Part shown: one piece after another, positions 9,014-16,572 of the stretch
Position numbering within the stretch: the stretch's first letter is position 1
Layout: each line of letters starts with the position of its first letter
Assembly (NCBI GenBank): GCA_965651255.1
Contig: CBFGRU010000002.1
Location: 1-37,475 of the forward strand
Source of the DNA: CBFGRU01 sp965651255
GTDB lineage: Bacteria; Planctomycetota; Phycisphaerae; Phycisphaerales; SM1A02
Direction of reading: 5' to 3'
DNA: 37,475 bases
Notes under the pieces: model-generated
What the model saw: the letters and a program-made list of their open reading frames with translations, nothing else
What the model was told of the DNA's origin: nothing
The model's database searches: none
Made by a program: the position numbers and the translations under genes

Positions 9014-10339
9014 ATGCGTTCGTTGGAAGGACATCGCGTAACGGTCATGGGTCTCGGCCGCTTCGGTGGCGGCTCAGGCGTCGCGCGATACTGCGCGAGT
9101 GAAGGGGCGGATGTCCTCATCACCGATCTTCGGTCGGAAGCGTGCTTGCGTCCAGCGATGAAGGAACTGCAGCCCCTGATTGATTCGGGTGTCATCACCC
9201 TTCGGCTCAGTGAACACCGTGTCAGCGACTTCACTGATACGGATCTGGTCATTGCCAACCCAGCTGTACCCAGACCATGGGAGAATCGCTTCCTCCGCTC
9301 GGCGTCAGCCGCCAGCGTTCCGATATCTACGGAAATGCGACTGCTGGTCGAACGCTTGCCACGCAAACAGATCATCGGTGTCACCGGAAGCGCGGGTAAA
9401 TCCACGACGACCGCCATGATTCATCATGCGCTTCACACGCTTGGCCAACGCTCACACCTCGGCGGGAACATCGGTGGATCCCTGCTCGATCGACTTCACA
9501 ACCAACACGAAGATGCAATTCAACCCGGAGATTTCATCTGCCTTGAACTCTCAAGCTTCATGCTCTACTGGCTTGATCAGGGTGTCGGCGCTGACCATCA
9601 TCCAGGGTTCTCACCAAAGTTTGCCATCCTCACCAATCTCAGTCCGAATCATCTCGACTGGCACGGCTCGTTCAGCCATTATCAGGAGAGCAAGTACACG
9701 ATCACGCGGTATCAACAGGCAAATGATGTCTTCATCGATGGCAGCACGTTGACACCCGACCGCATGATTCCACTGTCGCTCCCGGGCTTGCACAATCAGC
9801 AAAATGCGTTTATCGCCTTGACCATGGTCGCAGAAGTCCTTGGTTGCGGACTCACCGATGTCGTTGATTCACTCCGCGACTTTCCCGGGCTGCCCCACCG
9901 ATTGCAGTATCTCGGCGACGTTAATGGGGTGCGCTGGTTCAACGATTCAAAGTGCACGACCCCTGAAGCAACACTCCTTGCGGTCAAGGCGTTCGAAGAC
10001 CCGACGAGGATTCACCTGATTGCTGGCGGCAGTGATAAAGGGGCTGACCTCTCTTCGATCGGTCGATGCGCCGAACACCTGGCCGGGCTGTACACGATCG
10101 GACTGACGGGCGGAGCGATCGCGGGCAGCGCGCCGCGCGGTGCACACGTCTTCGCGTGCGAGAGACTCGATCGCGCTGTCGCAACCGCCCTTGATCGTGC
10201 TCGCCCAGGCGATGTTCTGCTGCTCTCACCCGGCTGCGCATCGTTCGATCAATTCGAACATTATGAAGCGCGCGGCCACACATTCATGAATCTCCTGCAG
10301 CAGTACCAAGCCGCTGCGTCACAAGAGGAGCCGCGATGA
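9014..10339 (+). CDS. murD: UDP-N-acetylmuramoylalanine--D-glutamate ligase MurD
   Basis: MurD adds D-glutamate to UDP-MurNAc-L-Ala in the cytoplasmic stage of peptidoglycan synthesis. The 441-residue length is normal. The N-terminal nucleotide-sugar domain has MGLGRFGGG. The ATP loop is GVTGSAGKST at 122-131, where most Mur ligases have an Asn before the GKS. GGNIGGSLL follows at 150, the central HLDWHGSFSHY and SKYTI region supplies the carbamylated-lysine neighbourhood, and the C-terminal domain has FNDSKCTTPEA, IAGGSDKGAD and LSPGCASFDQF, all MurD-specific. It stands alone rather than in a division/cell-wall cluster, and its stop overlaps the HAD gene start by 4 bases. It is divergent from the MCE operon with only 33 bases between starts. 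Confidence 0.95.
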   Translation: MRSLEGHRVTVMGLGRFGGGSGVARYCASEGADVLITDLRSEACLRPAMKELQPLIDSGVITLRLSEHRVSDFTDTDLVIANPAVPRPWENRFLRSASAASVPISTEMRLLVERLPRKQIIGVTGSAGKSTTTAMIHHALHTLGQRSHLGGNIGGSLLDRLHNQHEDAIQPGDFICLELSSFMLYWLDQGVGADHHPGFSPKFAILTNLSPNHLDWHGSFSHYQESKYTITRYQQANDVFIDGSTLTPDRMIPLSLPGLHNQQNAFIALTMVAEVLGCGLTDVVDSLRDFPGLPHRLQYLGDVNGVRWFNDSKCTTPEATLLAVKAFEDPTRIHLIAGGSDKGADLSSIGRCAEHLAGLYTIGLTGGAIAGSAPRGAHVFACERLDRAVATALDRARPGDVLLLSPGCASFDQFEHYEARGHTFMNLLQQYQAAASQEEPR

Positions 10340-10995
10340 AGGCCATCATCTTCGATGTCGATGGTGTGCTCGTCGATTCGTACGAGGCGCACCTGAAAAG
10401 CTGGCAGATGCTCGCGCGTGAGGCGGGCGTTTCGTTGACCGAGGATGACTTTGCTCGCACGTTCGGCCGAACAAGCCGCGATATTCTTTGCGAGTTGTTC
10501 GATCCAGCGCTCAATGACGAGACGCTGCGCAACCTCGATGATCGCAAGGAAGCCCTGTACCGGGCAATCGTCGAAGAGAGCTTTCCCGCGATGCCGTACG
10601 CTGCGGAACTGATCAAAGCACTTGATCATGATGATTGGGCAATTGCGGCCGGGTCATCCGGTCCGCCGGAGAACGTGGAACTCTGTCTCGCAAGACTCGA
10701 GGTTCGAGATTGCTTTGACGCGGTCATCACCGGCCGCGATGTGACGCGCGGCAAGCCCGATCCACAGGTGTTCCAACTCGCTGCACAGCGTATGAACGTG
10801 CCTGCTCAACGCTGCGTGGTCATCGAAGATGCACCGGCCGGGCTTGAAGCAGCCCGGCGCGCAGGAATGCACCGCGTCGGGTTTGTCAGTACAGGGCGCA
10901 CTGAGCAGGAACTGCTCGATTCTGATCTGCGCATCAAGTCATTCGATGAAGTCTCGCCCGAGCAGCTCGCGCAGTTGCTTGAGCATCCGCTCTAG
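10336..10995 (+). CDS. HAD-superfamily phosphatase / beta-phosphoglucomutase-like hydrolase
   Basis: This is a 219-residue cytoplasmic enzyme. Motif I FDVDGVLVDS places the nucleophile at Asp8 and the acid/base at Asp10. A helical cap follows (GRTSRDI near residue 48), then motif II in AAGSSGPP, motif III Lys in TRGKPDPQVF and motif IV in VVIEDAPAGLEAA. This order and cap type fit the beta-phosphoglucomutase/phosphoglycolate phosphatase branch, which acts on small phosphorylated metabolites. The exact substrate cannot be told from sequence. The start overlaps the murD stop by 4 bases, so the two are co-translated. The 3' end faces a convergent gene across a hairpin. Confidence 0.88.
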   Translation: MKAIIFDVDGVLVDSYEAHLKSWQMLAREAGVSLTEDDFARTFGRTSRDILCELFDPALNDETLRNLDDRKEALYRAIVEESFPAMPYAAELIKALDHDDWAIAAGSSGPPENVELCLARLEVRDCFDAVITGRDVTRGKPDPQVFQLAAQRMNVPAQRCVVIEDAPAGLEAARRAGMHRVGFVSTGRTEQELLDSDLRIKSFDEVSPEQLAQLLEHPL

Positions 10996-11010
10996 GAAGC
11001 CAGAAAGAAA

Positions 11011-11042
11011 CGGAGCGGAACGACTTGCATCGCTCCGCTCCG
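11011..11042 (-). terminator. Rho-independent terminator between convergent genes
   Basis: CGGAGCGGA at 11011-11019 pairs perfectly with TCCGCTCCG at 11034-11042 around a 14-base loop. Read on the minus strand, the stem is followed by a T-rich tract (TTTCTTTC), which suits termination of the Pro/Gly-rich protein gene. On the plus strand no T-run follows, so it is a poorer terminator for the HAD gene. Confidence 0.7.
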
Positions 11043-11076
11043 CCCTGATGGAACCTGTGGTCGGCGTGCGTACGGA

Positions 11077-11952
11077 TCAGCGGGTCCCACCGCCGGTGCC
11101 GCCAGCTCCTCCACCGCTCCCGCGTGGAGGACGCGGGCCGGACATTTCACCGGCTCCACTGCCACCACCTTCGCGGAAGCCATCACCACGTGGGGGACGC
11201 GGTCCTGCTCCACTGCCTACGCCACCGCCGCCTTCACCAAAACCATCACGCCGCGGCGGCGCGGGTTGGCGCGATTGACGACCTTCGAGTTCCGAGCGCA
11301 GCGTTTCAACGATCGCGCGCAACTCGACAAGCTCAGCATGCAGACGACGAACCTGCTGGCGCAATTCACGCAGATCGTCATCGTGAACTCGTGCACCATC
11401 ACTCCCTGCGCCATCACCTCGCCTGACTCGATGCTGCTCTTCCTGAAGTGATCGGAGATGCGTTTCAAGCGTGGCCGCTTGCTGCAAGAGTCCCCGCGCC
11501 TGATCGTGAAGTCCGCCCTGCTCGAGCGTTCTCGCCGCTTCGTTCAGATGCAGGATGCGGCTCTGAATGGCTTGCATTCGGTCTTCGAGATTCGGAAGCG
11601 GGCCTCCGACAACACCGCGTGGCGCGGCTCCTGCTCGTCCATCGCCAGGGGGAAGCGGACCAGTCATTGCACCTGCTGGTCGTCCAGCGCCAGGACCGGC
11701 AGGACCATCCGGTCCTCCGGGCGGCGGCGCAAGACGACGTCGCGCCGGCGGCGCATCAACCGAGTCCGGACCGCCATCGTTCACGCGCTCGCGCACTGGT
11801 GGCGCCGGTGGATTCGATCGACCGGGTGGTGCAATCTCCGCCGAGGTGGGCGCTGGCGCTATGGCCGGCGTTTCATCTGTCGGAATCGTTGCCAGGCCGA
11901 ACAGTCCCATGCTGCCGGCAGCGGCCAACATTGTCATCATTCCGTACTTCAT
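11077..11952 (-). CDS. Exported Pro/Gly-rich protein with central coiled coil
   Basis: This is a 291-residue protein with a signal-like N-terminus (MKYGMMTMLAAAGSMGLFGL). The ATG at 11952 is set by a strong AAGGAG 8 bases upstream. Residues about 25-115 are Pro/Ala/Gly-rich and disordered. Residues about 118-220 form two coiled-coil stretches (LEDRMQAIQSRILHLNEAA; LRELRQQVRRLHAELVELRA). The C-terminal 60 residues hold three imperfect repeats of a PRPPRGDGFREGGG type. It is encoded 49 bases after the M56 protease, so it probably belongs to the BlaI/M56 regulon. No enzyme domain is visible. A structural or envelope-binding role is a guess based on coiled coil plus low complexity. Confidence 0.75.
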   Translation of the reverse strand: MKYGMMTMLAAAGSMGLFGLATIPTDETPAIAPAPTSAEIAPPGRSNPPAPPVRERVNDGGPDSVDAPPARRRLAPPPGGPDGPAGPGAGRPAGAMTGPLPPGDGRAGAAPRGVVGGPLPNLEDRMQAIQSRILHLNEAARTLEQGGLHDQARGLLQQAATLETHLRSLQEEQHRVRRGDGAGSDGARVHDDDLRELRQQVRRLHAELVELRAIVETLRSELEGRQSRQPAPPRRDGFGEGGGGVGSGAGPRPPRGDGFREGGGSGAGEMSGPRPPRGSGGGAGGTGGGTR

Positions 11953-12001
11953 CACGTGAATCTCCTTGTCTTGGCTGATCTGCGCGATGCGCAGACTTGG
12001 T

Positions 12002-13384
12002 TCATTGTGGCTTTGGCGCATCCTCAGCCGACGTCGGTGCTCGCTTGCCGACTTCGGCATCGATCGCCGAGTATCTCTGGAATATCGTGGCGCGCTCAGC
12101 ATTCAGCGCGCGGAGACGTCGTTCGATGTTGGTCAGTCGTGCGGCCTGTTCATCGCTGAGTTCGCTCATGGCGGCAAGTGCGCGAACGACTTCAACTGAC
12201 TCGTTCAGACGAATCCACTCGATTTCGACGGATTCAGTACGCCGGTCAAGGAGCGAGAGTGGACTTGACACGGGTTGGACTGCGAAGGCATCAGTCACAC
12301 CCTGTACACGCGGAGTGACCATTGCAATGACCACGATCGAAACAGCGACGGATGCCGCCAATACGGCCCTGCGTACAGTACGGGGAATCGGTTCGATCGC
12401 CTTTGTCTGCTCGCTGTCCACGGCGTTCCGCACGCGCACTGCGAGCGGTGAACTGGGCTGCGCCATCGCCCCGACGAGTGTCGGTAGCGGCTTGCCATGG
12501 CGGACCCACTCGCCGACGCGCACCAGGCATGAGGCAAGCGCAAGTCCATCGCCGGTCCAGCGAATGGCCAGCGCATCGGCCTGAAACTCTGCCAGCTCAC
12601 GAAGGCGCCGTCGCGCAAGATGAAAAAGTGGTTGCACAAAGCAAAGTCGCTCAGTCGTGAGCGAGAAGAAGGTCCAGAACGGATCCCATCTTGCAATGTG
12701 CGCAAGCTCATGTGCAAGCATCGCCCGCAGTTCGTCGCGCGAGAGTTCAGTCAACGAACGGCGCGGCACACAGACTTCCGGACGCAACAGACCGAACGCA
12801 CCGGACATTCGAATCGAGTCGCTGATCGTGAAGCGCACGGAGTCCTTGCGGCGTCCGGAGCGGATGAGCAGTTCGTCAAACAGTTCGCGTGCATCTCCGT
12901 GCGTCACGTCGATGCGGTCTCCGCCGACGCGGCGCGTGTTACACCAGGCAAGCAAGACAACGATGCCTCCCGCAATGACTCCTGCTGCGAGCAGCCCGAT
13001 GGACACCGTGCGTGCCGAAGAGAGCGCTGCTTGCGAGGTCGCTGGCAATGCATCGGCAGGCGGCGGGACAGAAACAGATTCAGCACCATCTGCAAGAATG
13101 GTGCTCGTCGGACCGGTTCCCGGCATCATGGTCGTCATTGCAACCGTCGGCGCCATTGAGATCGTGGGCAACAGACTGACAAGGGTCGCAGAAACAAACC
13201 CGCCAATCAGCGCGCTTCGCCAGAGCCACTCGCGCAGGTCGTTGCGCATTGAGCGTGAGAAGCGGTCTACCAGCCACACAACGCTCACCAGCACCGTCGA
13301 GTGTGCCAGCAGGGTGAGCCCCCACACACCGAGAGTCCTCAATGCATCGGGTGCAATCAAACGAGTGAATTCAAACTCAAACAC
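12002..13384 (-). CDS. M56 (BlaR1/MecR1-type) membrane zinc metalloprotease
   Basis: This is a membrane protease of 460 residues from a GTG at 13384, which overlaps the repressor gene by 8 bases and has a GGGGGA just upstream; a longer in-frame ATG exists at 13420. Hydrophobic segments lie near residues 18-40, 55-75, 125-150 and 345-365. The zinc site is HELAH at 225-229 with the third ligand in ELAEFQAD (Glu266). In the known family, such proteins sense an extracellular signal and trigger cleavage of a BlaI-type repressor. Here the large C-terminal penicillin-binding sensor of BlaR1 is absent. After the last helix there are only about 90 residues, ending in a short coiled coil, so the signal is unlikely to be a bound beta-lactam. 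Confidence 0.9.
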   Translation of the reverse strand: MFEFEFTRLIAPDALRTLGVWGLTLLAHSTVLVSVVWLVDRFSRSMRNDLREWLWRSALIGGFVSATLVSLLPTISMAPTVAMTTMMPGTGPTSTILADGAESVSVPPPADALPATSQAALSSARTVSIGLLAAGVIAGGIVVLLAWCNTRRVGGDRIDVTHGDARELFDELLIRSGRRKDSVRFTISDSIRMSGAFGLLRPEVCVPRRSLTELSRDELRAMLAHELAHIARWDPFWTFFSLTTERLCFVQPLFHLARRRLRELAEFQADALAIRWTGDGLALASCLVRVGEWVRHGKPLPTLVGAMAQPSSPLAVRVRNAVDSEQTKAIEPIPRTVRRAVLAASVAVSIVVIAMVTPRVQGVTDAFAVQPVSSPLSLLDRRTESVEIEWIRLNESVEVVRALAAMSELSDEQAARLTNIERRLRALNAERATIFQRYSAIDAEVGKRAPTSAEDAPKPQ

Positions 13385-13775
13385 GATCTTCCCCCTTCCG
13401 CTCGCGTTCGAGAGTTGCAATCAATCTCTTCAACTCGCTGAGTTCATCGCCGGAGATCTCTTCTTCGCGAAGCAGATGGCTGACCATTGCAGCCGAATCA
13501 CCGCAGAAGAGTCTTTCCTTCAACTCTCCGACCATCGTGCGCTTCACTTCGTGTTCGCGAACCAGAGGTCGATAAATGAACTGCCGCCCTTCGACACGAT
13601 GAGCAACGGCCCCCTTGTCTTCCATTTTCCGGAGCATGGTGGCGATGGTCGTCAATGCAAGGCCACGCTGGGATTCGATGGCGGCGTGAACTTCGGCGAC
13701 AGTTGCCTCGCCCCGCGGCCAGAGGATGTGCATGATTGCCAACTGCAGGTCGCCGAGTCGATGGGTTTCAGGCAT
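13377..13775 (-). CDS. BlaI/MecI/CopY-family winged-helix repressor
   Basis: This 132-residue DNA-binding repressor starts at the ATG at 13775, chosen because GGAG sits 8 bases upstream; in-frame starts at 13793 and 13805 would add a few residues. The N-terminal winged helix runs LGDLQLAIMHILWPRGEATV, then the recognition region ALTTIATMLRKMEDKGAVAHR and a wing with GRQFIYRPL. The helical C-terminus (about residues 80-125) should dimerise. BlaI-family proteins bind TACnnnnGTA-like dyads and are inactivated by their partner M56 protease, which is encoded immediately downstream with overlap. The upstream dyads at 13815-13842 fit autoregulation. Confidence 0.92.
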   Translation of the reverse strand: MPETHRLGDLQLAIMHILWPRGEATVAEVHAAIESQRGLALTTIATMLRKMEDKGAVAHRVEGRQFIYRPLVREHEVKRTMVGELKERLFCGDSAAMVSHLLREEEISGDELSELKRLIATLERERKGEDRV

Positions 13776-13807
13776 AGGCGGAACTCCAGTCATGTCTCCA
13801 TCCAACC

Positions 13808-13842
13808 AACGTAAACTACCTGGGTAGTATTACCAAGGTAGT
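13808..13842 (-). promoter_or_regulatory. Promoter with two abutting BlaI-type operators
   Basis: On the minus strand TTGGTA (13831-13836) and TACGTT (13808-13813) make a -35/-10 pair with a 17-base spacer, reading into the repressor gene. Over it lie two 14-bp dyads placed end to end: ACTACCTGGGTAGT at 13815-13828, a perfect 6-2-6 palindrome, and ATTACCAAGGTAGT at 13829-13842, with one mismatched pair. TACC/GGTA half-sites around a 2-base centre resemble known BlaI dyads. Bound repressor would cover the spacer and -35. The same sites could also affect divergent expression toward the M29 gene. Confidence 0.7.
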
Positions 13843-13911
13843 ACAAAAATCTCTCGTGATCCAGTCGAATCTTCCATTCCGGCCTTTTGGCCGCCTTCTG
13901 GCCGCTGGCTG

Positions 13912-13917
13912 TACAAT
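13912..13917 (+). promoter_or_regulatory. Possible -10 element for M29 aminopeptidase gene
   Basis: TACAAT lies 58 bases before the ATG at 13976. A TTGGCC at 13887-13892 would be a -35 at a rather long 19-base spacing. The call rests mainly on the -10 match and the lack of any other candidate between the divergent genes. Confidence 0.35.
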
Positions 13918-13975
13918 CCGCGGCACCGAGAACCCGCCCGACAGACCGCGATGACCCTATTGGAGACCGTACGGC

Positions 13976-15100
13976 ATGCTTGACCCCCGTATCACCCGAC
14001 TGGCCGAGATCCTGATCACACATTCCGTGCGCCTGGGCAAGGGTGAACATCTGCTCATCGAAACATTTGATGCCCCGGATGAGATTGCGATTGCCCTGAT
14101 TCGTGCAGCGCGCAAGGCAGGGGGACATCCACATGTTGCGCTGCGACACAATCTCATCACGCGCGCGCTGGTGGAGGCAGGCGATGACGCCATGCTCAGT
14201 GCATGGGGTGAGTACGACCTGCAACGCATGAAGAAAATGCAGGCGTACATCGGCATACGCGGGTCGAACAACGTCAGTGAGATGGCAGGCATTCGCGATG
14301 ATGCCATGAAGAAGCACGGGCGTCTCTACATGAAACCCGTGCACTTCGAACAGCGCGTGAACCAAACAAAATGGTGCGTGTTGCGCTGGCCGACTCCGAG
14401 CATGGCTCAGCTTGCGCAAATGAATACCGAGGCGTTCGAAGATTTCTACTTCCAGGTGTGCACGCTGGATTATGCAAAGATGGATGCTGCCGTTGAGAAA
14501 CTCGCACACCGAATGGCTGCCACTGACCGTGTGCATCTGAAAGGCCCGGGTGACACCGATCTGAAGTTCTCCATCAAGAATATTCCGATCATTCCCTGTA
14601 CCGGCAGCCACAACATTCCAGATGGTGAATGCTTTACCGCGCCGGTGCGCGACAGTGTGAACGGAGTGATTCACTTCAATACCCCCACGATCTACAACGG
14701 GGTCTCATTCGAGAACATTCGACTTGAATTCAAGAACGGCCAGATCCAGAAGGCCTCCGCCGACCGGAATCAGGCCGCCCTGGAATCGATCTTTGCGACC
14801 GATGAAGGCGCAAGGTACGTCGGGGAGTTCGCTATCGGCTTCCACCCCCATATTCGCGAACCAATGAAGGACATCCTGTTCGATGAGAAGATCGCTGGAT
14901 CAATTCATTTCACTCCCGGCCGCGCCTATGAGACCGCAGACAACGGAAACCGCTCTGAGATTCATTGGGACCTCGTTCTCATTCAACGACCCGAGTACGG
15001 CGGTGGCGAGATGTGGTTCGATGATGAGTTGGTACGGAAGGACGGCCAGTTTGTGGTGAAGGACCTTGAGCCCCTGAACCCGGAACACCTCGGTCGATAA
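13976..15100 (+). CDS. M29-family (AmpS/AmpT-type) metallo-aminopeptidase
   Basis: This is a cytoplasmic dinuclear-metal aminopeptidase that removes N-terminal residues from peptides. Its 374 residues are slightly shorter than the roughly 410 of characterised AmpT/AmpS. The metal and catalytic residues are visible in order: Glu218 in IPDGECFTAP, Glu284 in VGEFAIG, His311 in SIHFTPG, His330 and Asp332 in SEIHWDL. The Glu-Glu spacing of 66 and the HxD pair match the family. GGAG stands 10 bases before the ATG. The stop is 4 bases before the start of tag, so both are probably co-transcribed although they do different jobs. The gene is divergent from the BlaI-type repressor. Confidence 0.93.
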   Translation: MLDPRITRLAEILITHSVRLGKGEHLLIETFDAPDEIAIALIRAARKAGGHPHVALRHNLITRALVEAGDDAMLSAWGEYDLQRMKKMQAYIGIRGSNNVSEMAGIRDDAMKKHGRLYMKPVHFEQRVNQTKWCVLRWPTPSMAQLAQMNTEAFEDFYFQVCTLDYAKMDAAVEKLAHRMAATDRVHLKGPGDTDLKFSIKNIPIIPCTGSHNIPDGECFTAPVRDSVNGVIHFNTPTIYNGVSFENIRLEFKNGQIQKASADRNQAALESIFATDEGARYVGEFAIGFHPHIREPMKDILFDEKIAGSIHFTPGRAYETADNGNRSEIHWDLVLIQRPEYGGGEMWFDDELVRKDGQFVVKDLEPLNPEHLGR

Positions 15101-15104
15101 GATC

Positions 15105-15722
15105 ATGCCCGCCCCAACCGATGGATTGATCGACGGTCGTTGCTGGTGGTGTGCGGCCGATGCCGAGTACATGCGTTACCACGATGAAGAGTGGGGCCGG
15201 CCCGTCTCTGATGATGAGCGTCTGTACGAGAAAATCTGCCTCGAAGGGTTTCAGGCGGGGTTGAGTTGGCTGACGATCCTGCGCAAGCGGCCGCGCTTCC
15301 GCGAGGTGTTCCACGGATTTGATCCTGAGCGAGTTGCCCGAATGAACCTGCGCGATGTCGAACGACTGCTGAAGGATGCAGGCATCATTCGTCATCGCGG
15401 GAAGATCGAATCCACGATCAACAACGCCAAACGCGCCCTCGCTGCCCGGGAAGAACATCGTTCATTGGCTGCGTGGTTGTGGTCGTTCGCTCCGGAGAAT
15501 CCCGGTGGACCTTTGCGATCGCCCCGTGAGATTCGGGCCGTTTCACCCGAATCCACCGCGTTGTCCAAGGACCTTCGGAAAGCCGGTTGGTCGTTCGTCG
15601 GCCCGACCACGATGTATGCGTTCATGCAGTCGGTCGGCATGGTGAACGATCACCTTGTGGGCTGCCATGCGGGGCCGTTCGTTGCACAGGCGCATGCGAA
15701 CTTCTGCCGACCGGGTACGTAG
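15105..15722 (+). CDS. tag: DNA-3-methyladenine glycosylase I (Tag)
   Basis: Tag excises 3-methyladenine from alkylated DNA as the first step of base excision repair. At 205 residues it is slightly longer than E. coli Tag (187). The structural zinc site is complete: Cys13, His26, His183 and Cys187, with the same 13- and 4-residue spacings as the E. coli enzyme. CWW near the N-terminus, YHDEEWG, the EGFQAGLSW region with its catalytic-pocket Glu and the ending NDHLVGCH are all diagnostic. It follows the aminopeptidase gene by 4 bases. No adaptive-response regulator is adjacent. Confidence 0.96.
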   Translation: MPAPTDGLIDGRCWWCAADAEYMRYHDEEWGRPVSDDERLYEKICLEGFQAGLSWLTILRKRPRFREVFHGFDPERVARMNLRDVERLLKDAGIIRHRGKIESTINNAKRALAAREEHRSLAAWLWSFAPENPGGPLRSPREIRAVSPESTALSKDLRKAGWSFVGPTTMYAFMQSVGMVNDHLVGCHAGPFVAQAHANFCRPGT

Positions 15723-15728
15723 CTCCAG

Positions 15729-15772
15729 GTATCCACAAAGTTTGTGGCGATTCCTGTCGATCTATCCACAAA
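15729..15772. repeat. Two TATCCACAAA direct repeats and a CCACAAA dyad
   Basis: TATCCACAAA occurs at 15730-15739 and again at 15763-15772, exactly 33 bases apart (about three helical turns). The first copy also forms a palindrome CCACAAA-G-TTTGTGG at 15733-15747. Each copy with its preceding base (GTATCCACA, CTATCCACA) is one mismatch from the DnaA box TTATCCACA. The sites lie just upstream of the HNH gene, whose start is at 15826. They could be a binding site for DnaA or another regulator; there is no origin gene nearby. Confidence 0.45.
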
Positions 15773-15825
15773 TCGCTAACATTCCTCCGGAACGATGGCG
15801 GTGTTGTGGGAAGGATAACTTCGAC

Positions 15826-16452
15826 ATGACCGTTGCGATCTCGCTCGATGACAAGGTGCTCGTCCTGAACCGCTTCTACGCGGCGGTGCGCATCATCGGT
15901 GCGCGGCGTGCTTTTCGACTGCTGTTTGCCGACCGGGCGGAAGTGATTGATGTCGATAACGGCAAGTACACGAACTACGACTTCGCCACCTGGGCGGATG
16001 TTTCCAAGCTGCAGAAGCAGTTCGAGCCGGGGCGTCACACCTGGGTGAGAACGCCGAAGTTCGAGATTGCTGTTCCGAAGATCATTCGATTGCTCGGCTA
16101 TGACCGTCTCCCGAAGCAGGATGTCAAACTCACGCGGCGCAACATTTTCGCGCGTGATCGCAACCAGTGCCAGTACTGCGGCAAGACGTTTCCCACGAGT
16201 GAGTTGTCACTCGACCATGTCACTCCGCGCGTGCAGGGCGGCGGAGATTCGTGGGAGAACATCGTCTGCGCCTGTGTGAAGTGCAACATGCGCAAGGGTG
16301 GTCGTACCCCCGGTCAGGCAACGATGAAACTGGTGCGCAAGCCGACCAAGCCCAAGCGCAACCCCACGATCACGATCCGCCTCGGTGATGAGAAGTATCA
16401 TTCATGGAAGGCGTTTCTCGACGATGCATACTGGCATGTCGAGCTGCGGTGA
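15826..16452 (+). CDS. HNH endonuclease-domain protein
   Basis: This is a 208-residue protein, started at the ATG at 15826 because AAGGA lies 10 bases upstream and the conserved N-terminus (VLVLNRFYAAVRIIGARRAF) begins there. The HNH domain spans about residues 105-165: Cys115 and Cys118 in CQYC, DH at 130-131, Asn145 in WENIV, and Cys150 and Cys153 in CACVKC, giving a zinc-bound beta-beta-alpha metal fold with an Asp-His in the first strand. Such stand-alone HNH proteins are widespread in bacterial chromosomes, and their target is usually unknown; a DNA-cleaving or nicking role is inferred. It is followed by a strong terminator and preceded by two DnaA-box-like repeats. Nothing nearby suggests a mobile intron or restriction system. 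Confidence 0.88.
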   Translation: MTVAISLDDKVLVLNRFYAAVRIIGARRAFRLLFADRAEVIDVDNGKYTNYDFATWADVSKLQKQFEPGRHTWVRTPKFEIAVPKIIRLLGYDRLPKQDVKLTRRNIFARDRNQCQYCGKTFPTSELSLDHVTPRVQGGGDSWENIVCACVKCNMRKGGRTPGQATMKLVRKPTKPKRNPTITIRLGDEKYHSWKAFLDDAYWHVELR

Positions 16453-16483
16453 GCGACCGCTGCCAACCGGACATCCACGCGAA

Positions 16484-16510
16484 GGCCCCGCGAACGCAAT
16501 CGCGGGGCTT
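16484..16510 (+). terminator. Rho-independent terminator after the HNH gene
   Basis: GGCCCCGCG and CGCGGGGCTT form a GC-rich stem (about 9-10 pairs including one G-T) around an 8-base loop AACGCAAT. It is followed by TTTTCCTTTC. It lies 32 bases after the HNH stop codon. Confidence 0.85.
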
Positions 16511-16535
16511 TTCCTTTCATGATCGTCCCACTTCG

Positions 16536-16558
16536 TCGTAGTATCGGTGGTACTACGA
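16536..16558 (+). promoter_or_regulatory. Operator-like palindrome overlapping a -10 element
   Basis: The arms TCGTAGTA (16536-16543) and TACTACGA (16551-16558) are perfectly complementary over 8 bases with a 7-base centre TCGGTGG. The right arm contains TACGAT at 16554-16559, the same -10-like word found before other genes in this window, so a bound protein would block it. The start codon it controls is at 16573. GTAGTA/TACTAC words resemble the BlaI-type dyads at 13815-13842, but the half-sites point the opposite way, so the same repressor cannot be assumed. Confidence 0.5.
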
Positions 16559-16572
16559 TCAGGAAGTGCACC

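Noticed and set aside
12657..13814. Plus-strand open frame of 385 codons
   Set aside because: It is antisense to the M56 and BlaI-type genes and shows no domain, only Ser/Arg/Thr-rich sequence typical of a shadow frame in GC-rich DNA.
13790..14674. Minus-strand open frame of 294 codons
   Set aside because: It is antisense to the M29 aminopeptidase gene, whose metal ligands are all in place.
15749..15761. GATTCCTGTCGAT shared with the minus strand near 35489-35501
   Set aside because: A single 13-base match between two places is expected by chance in a window of this size.
15729..15772. Replication origin based on DnaA-box-like repeats
   Set aside because: Only two imperfect boxes are present, with no AT-rich unwinding region and no dnaA, dnaN or gyr gene in the window.
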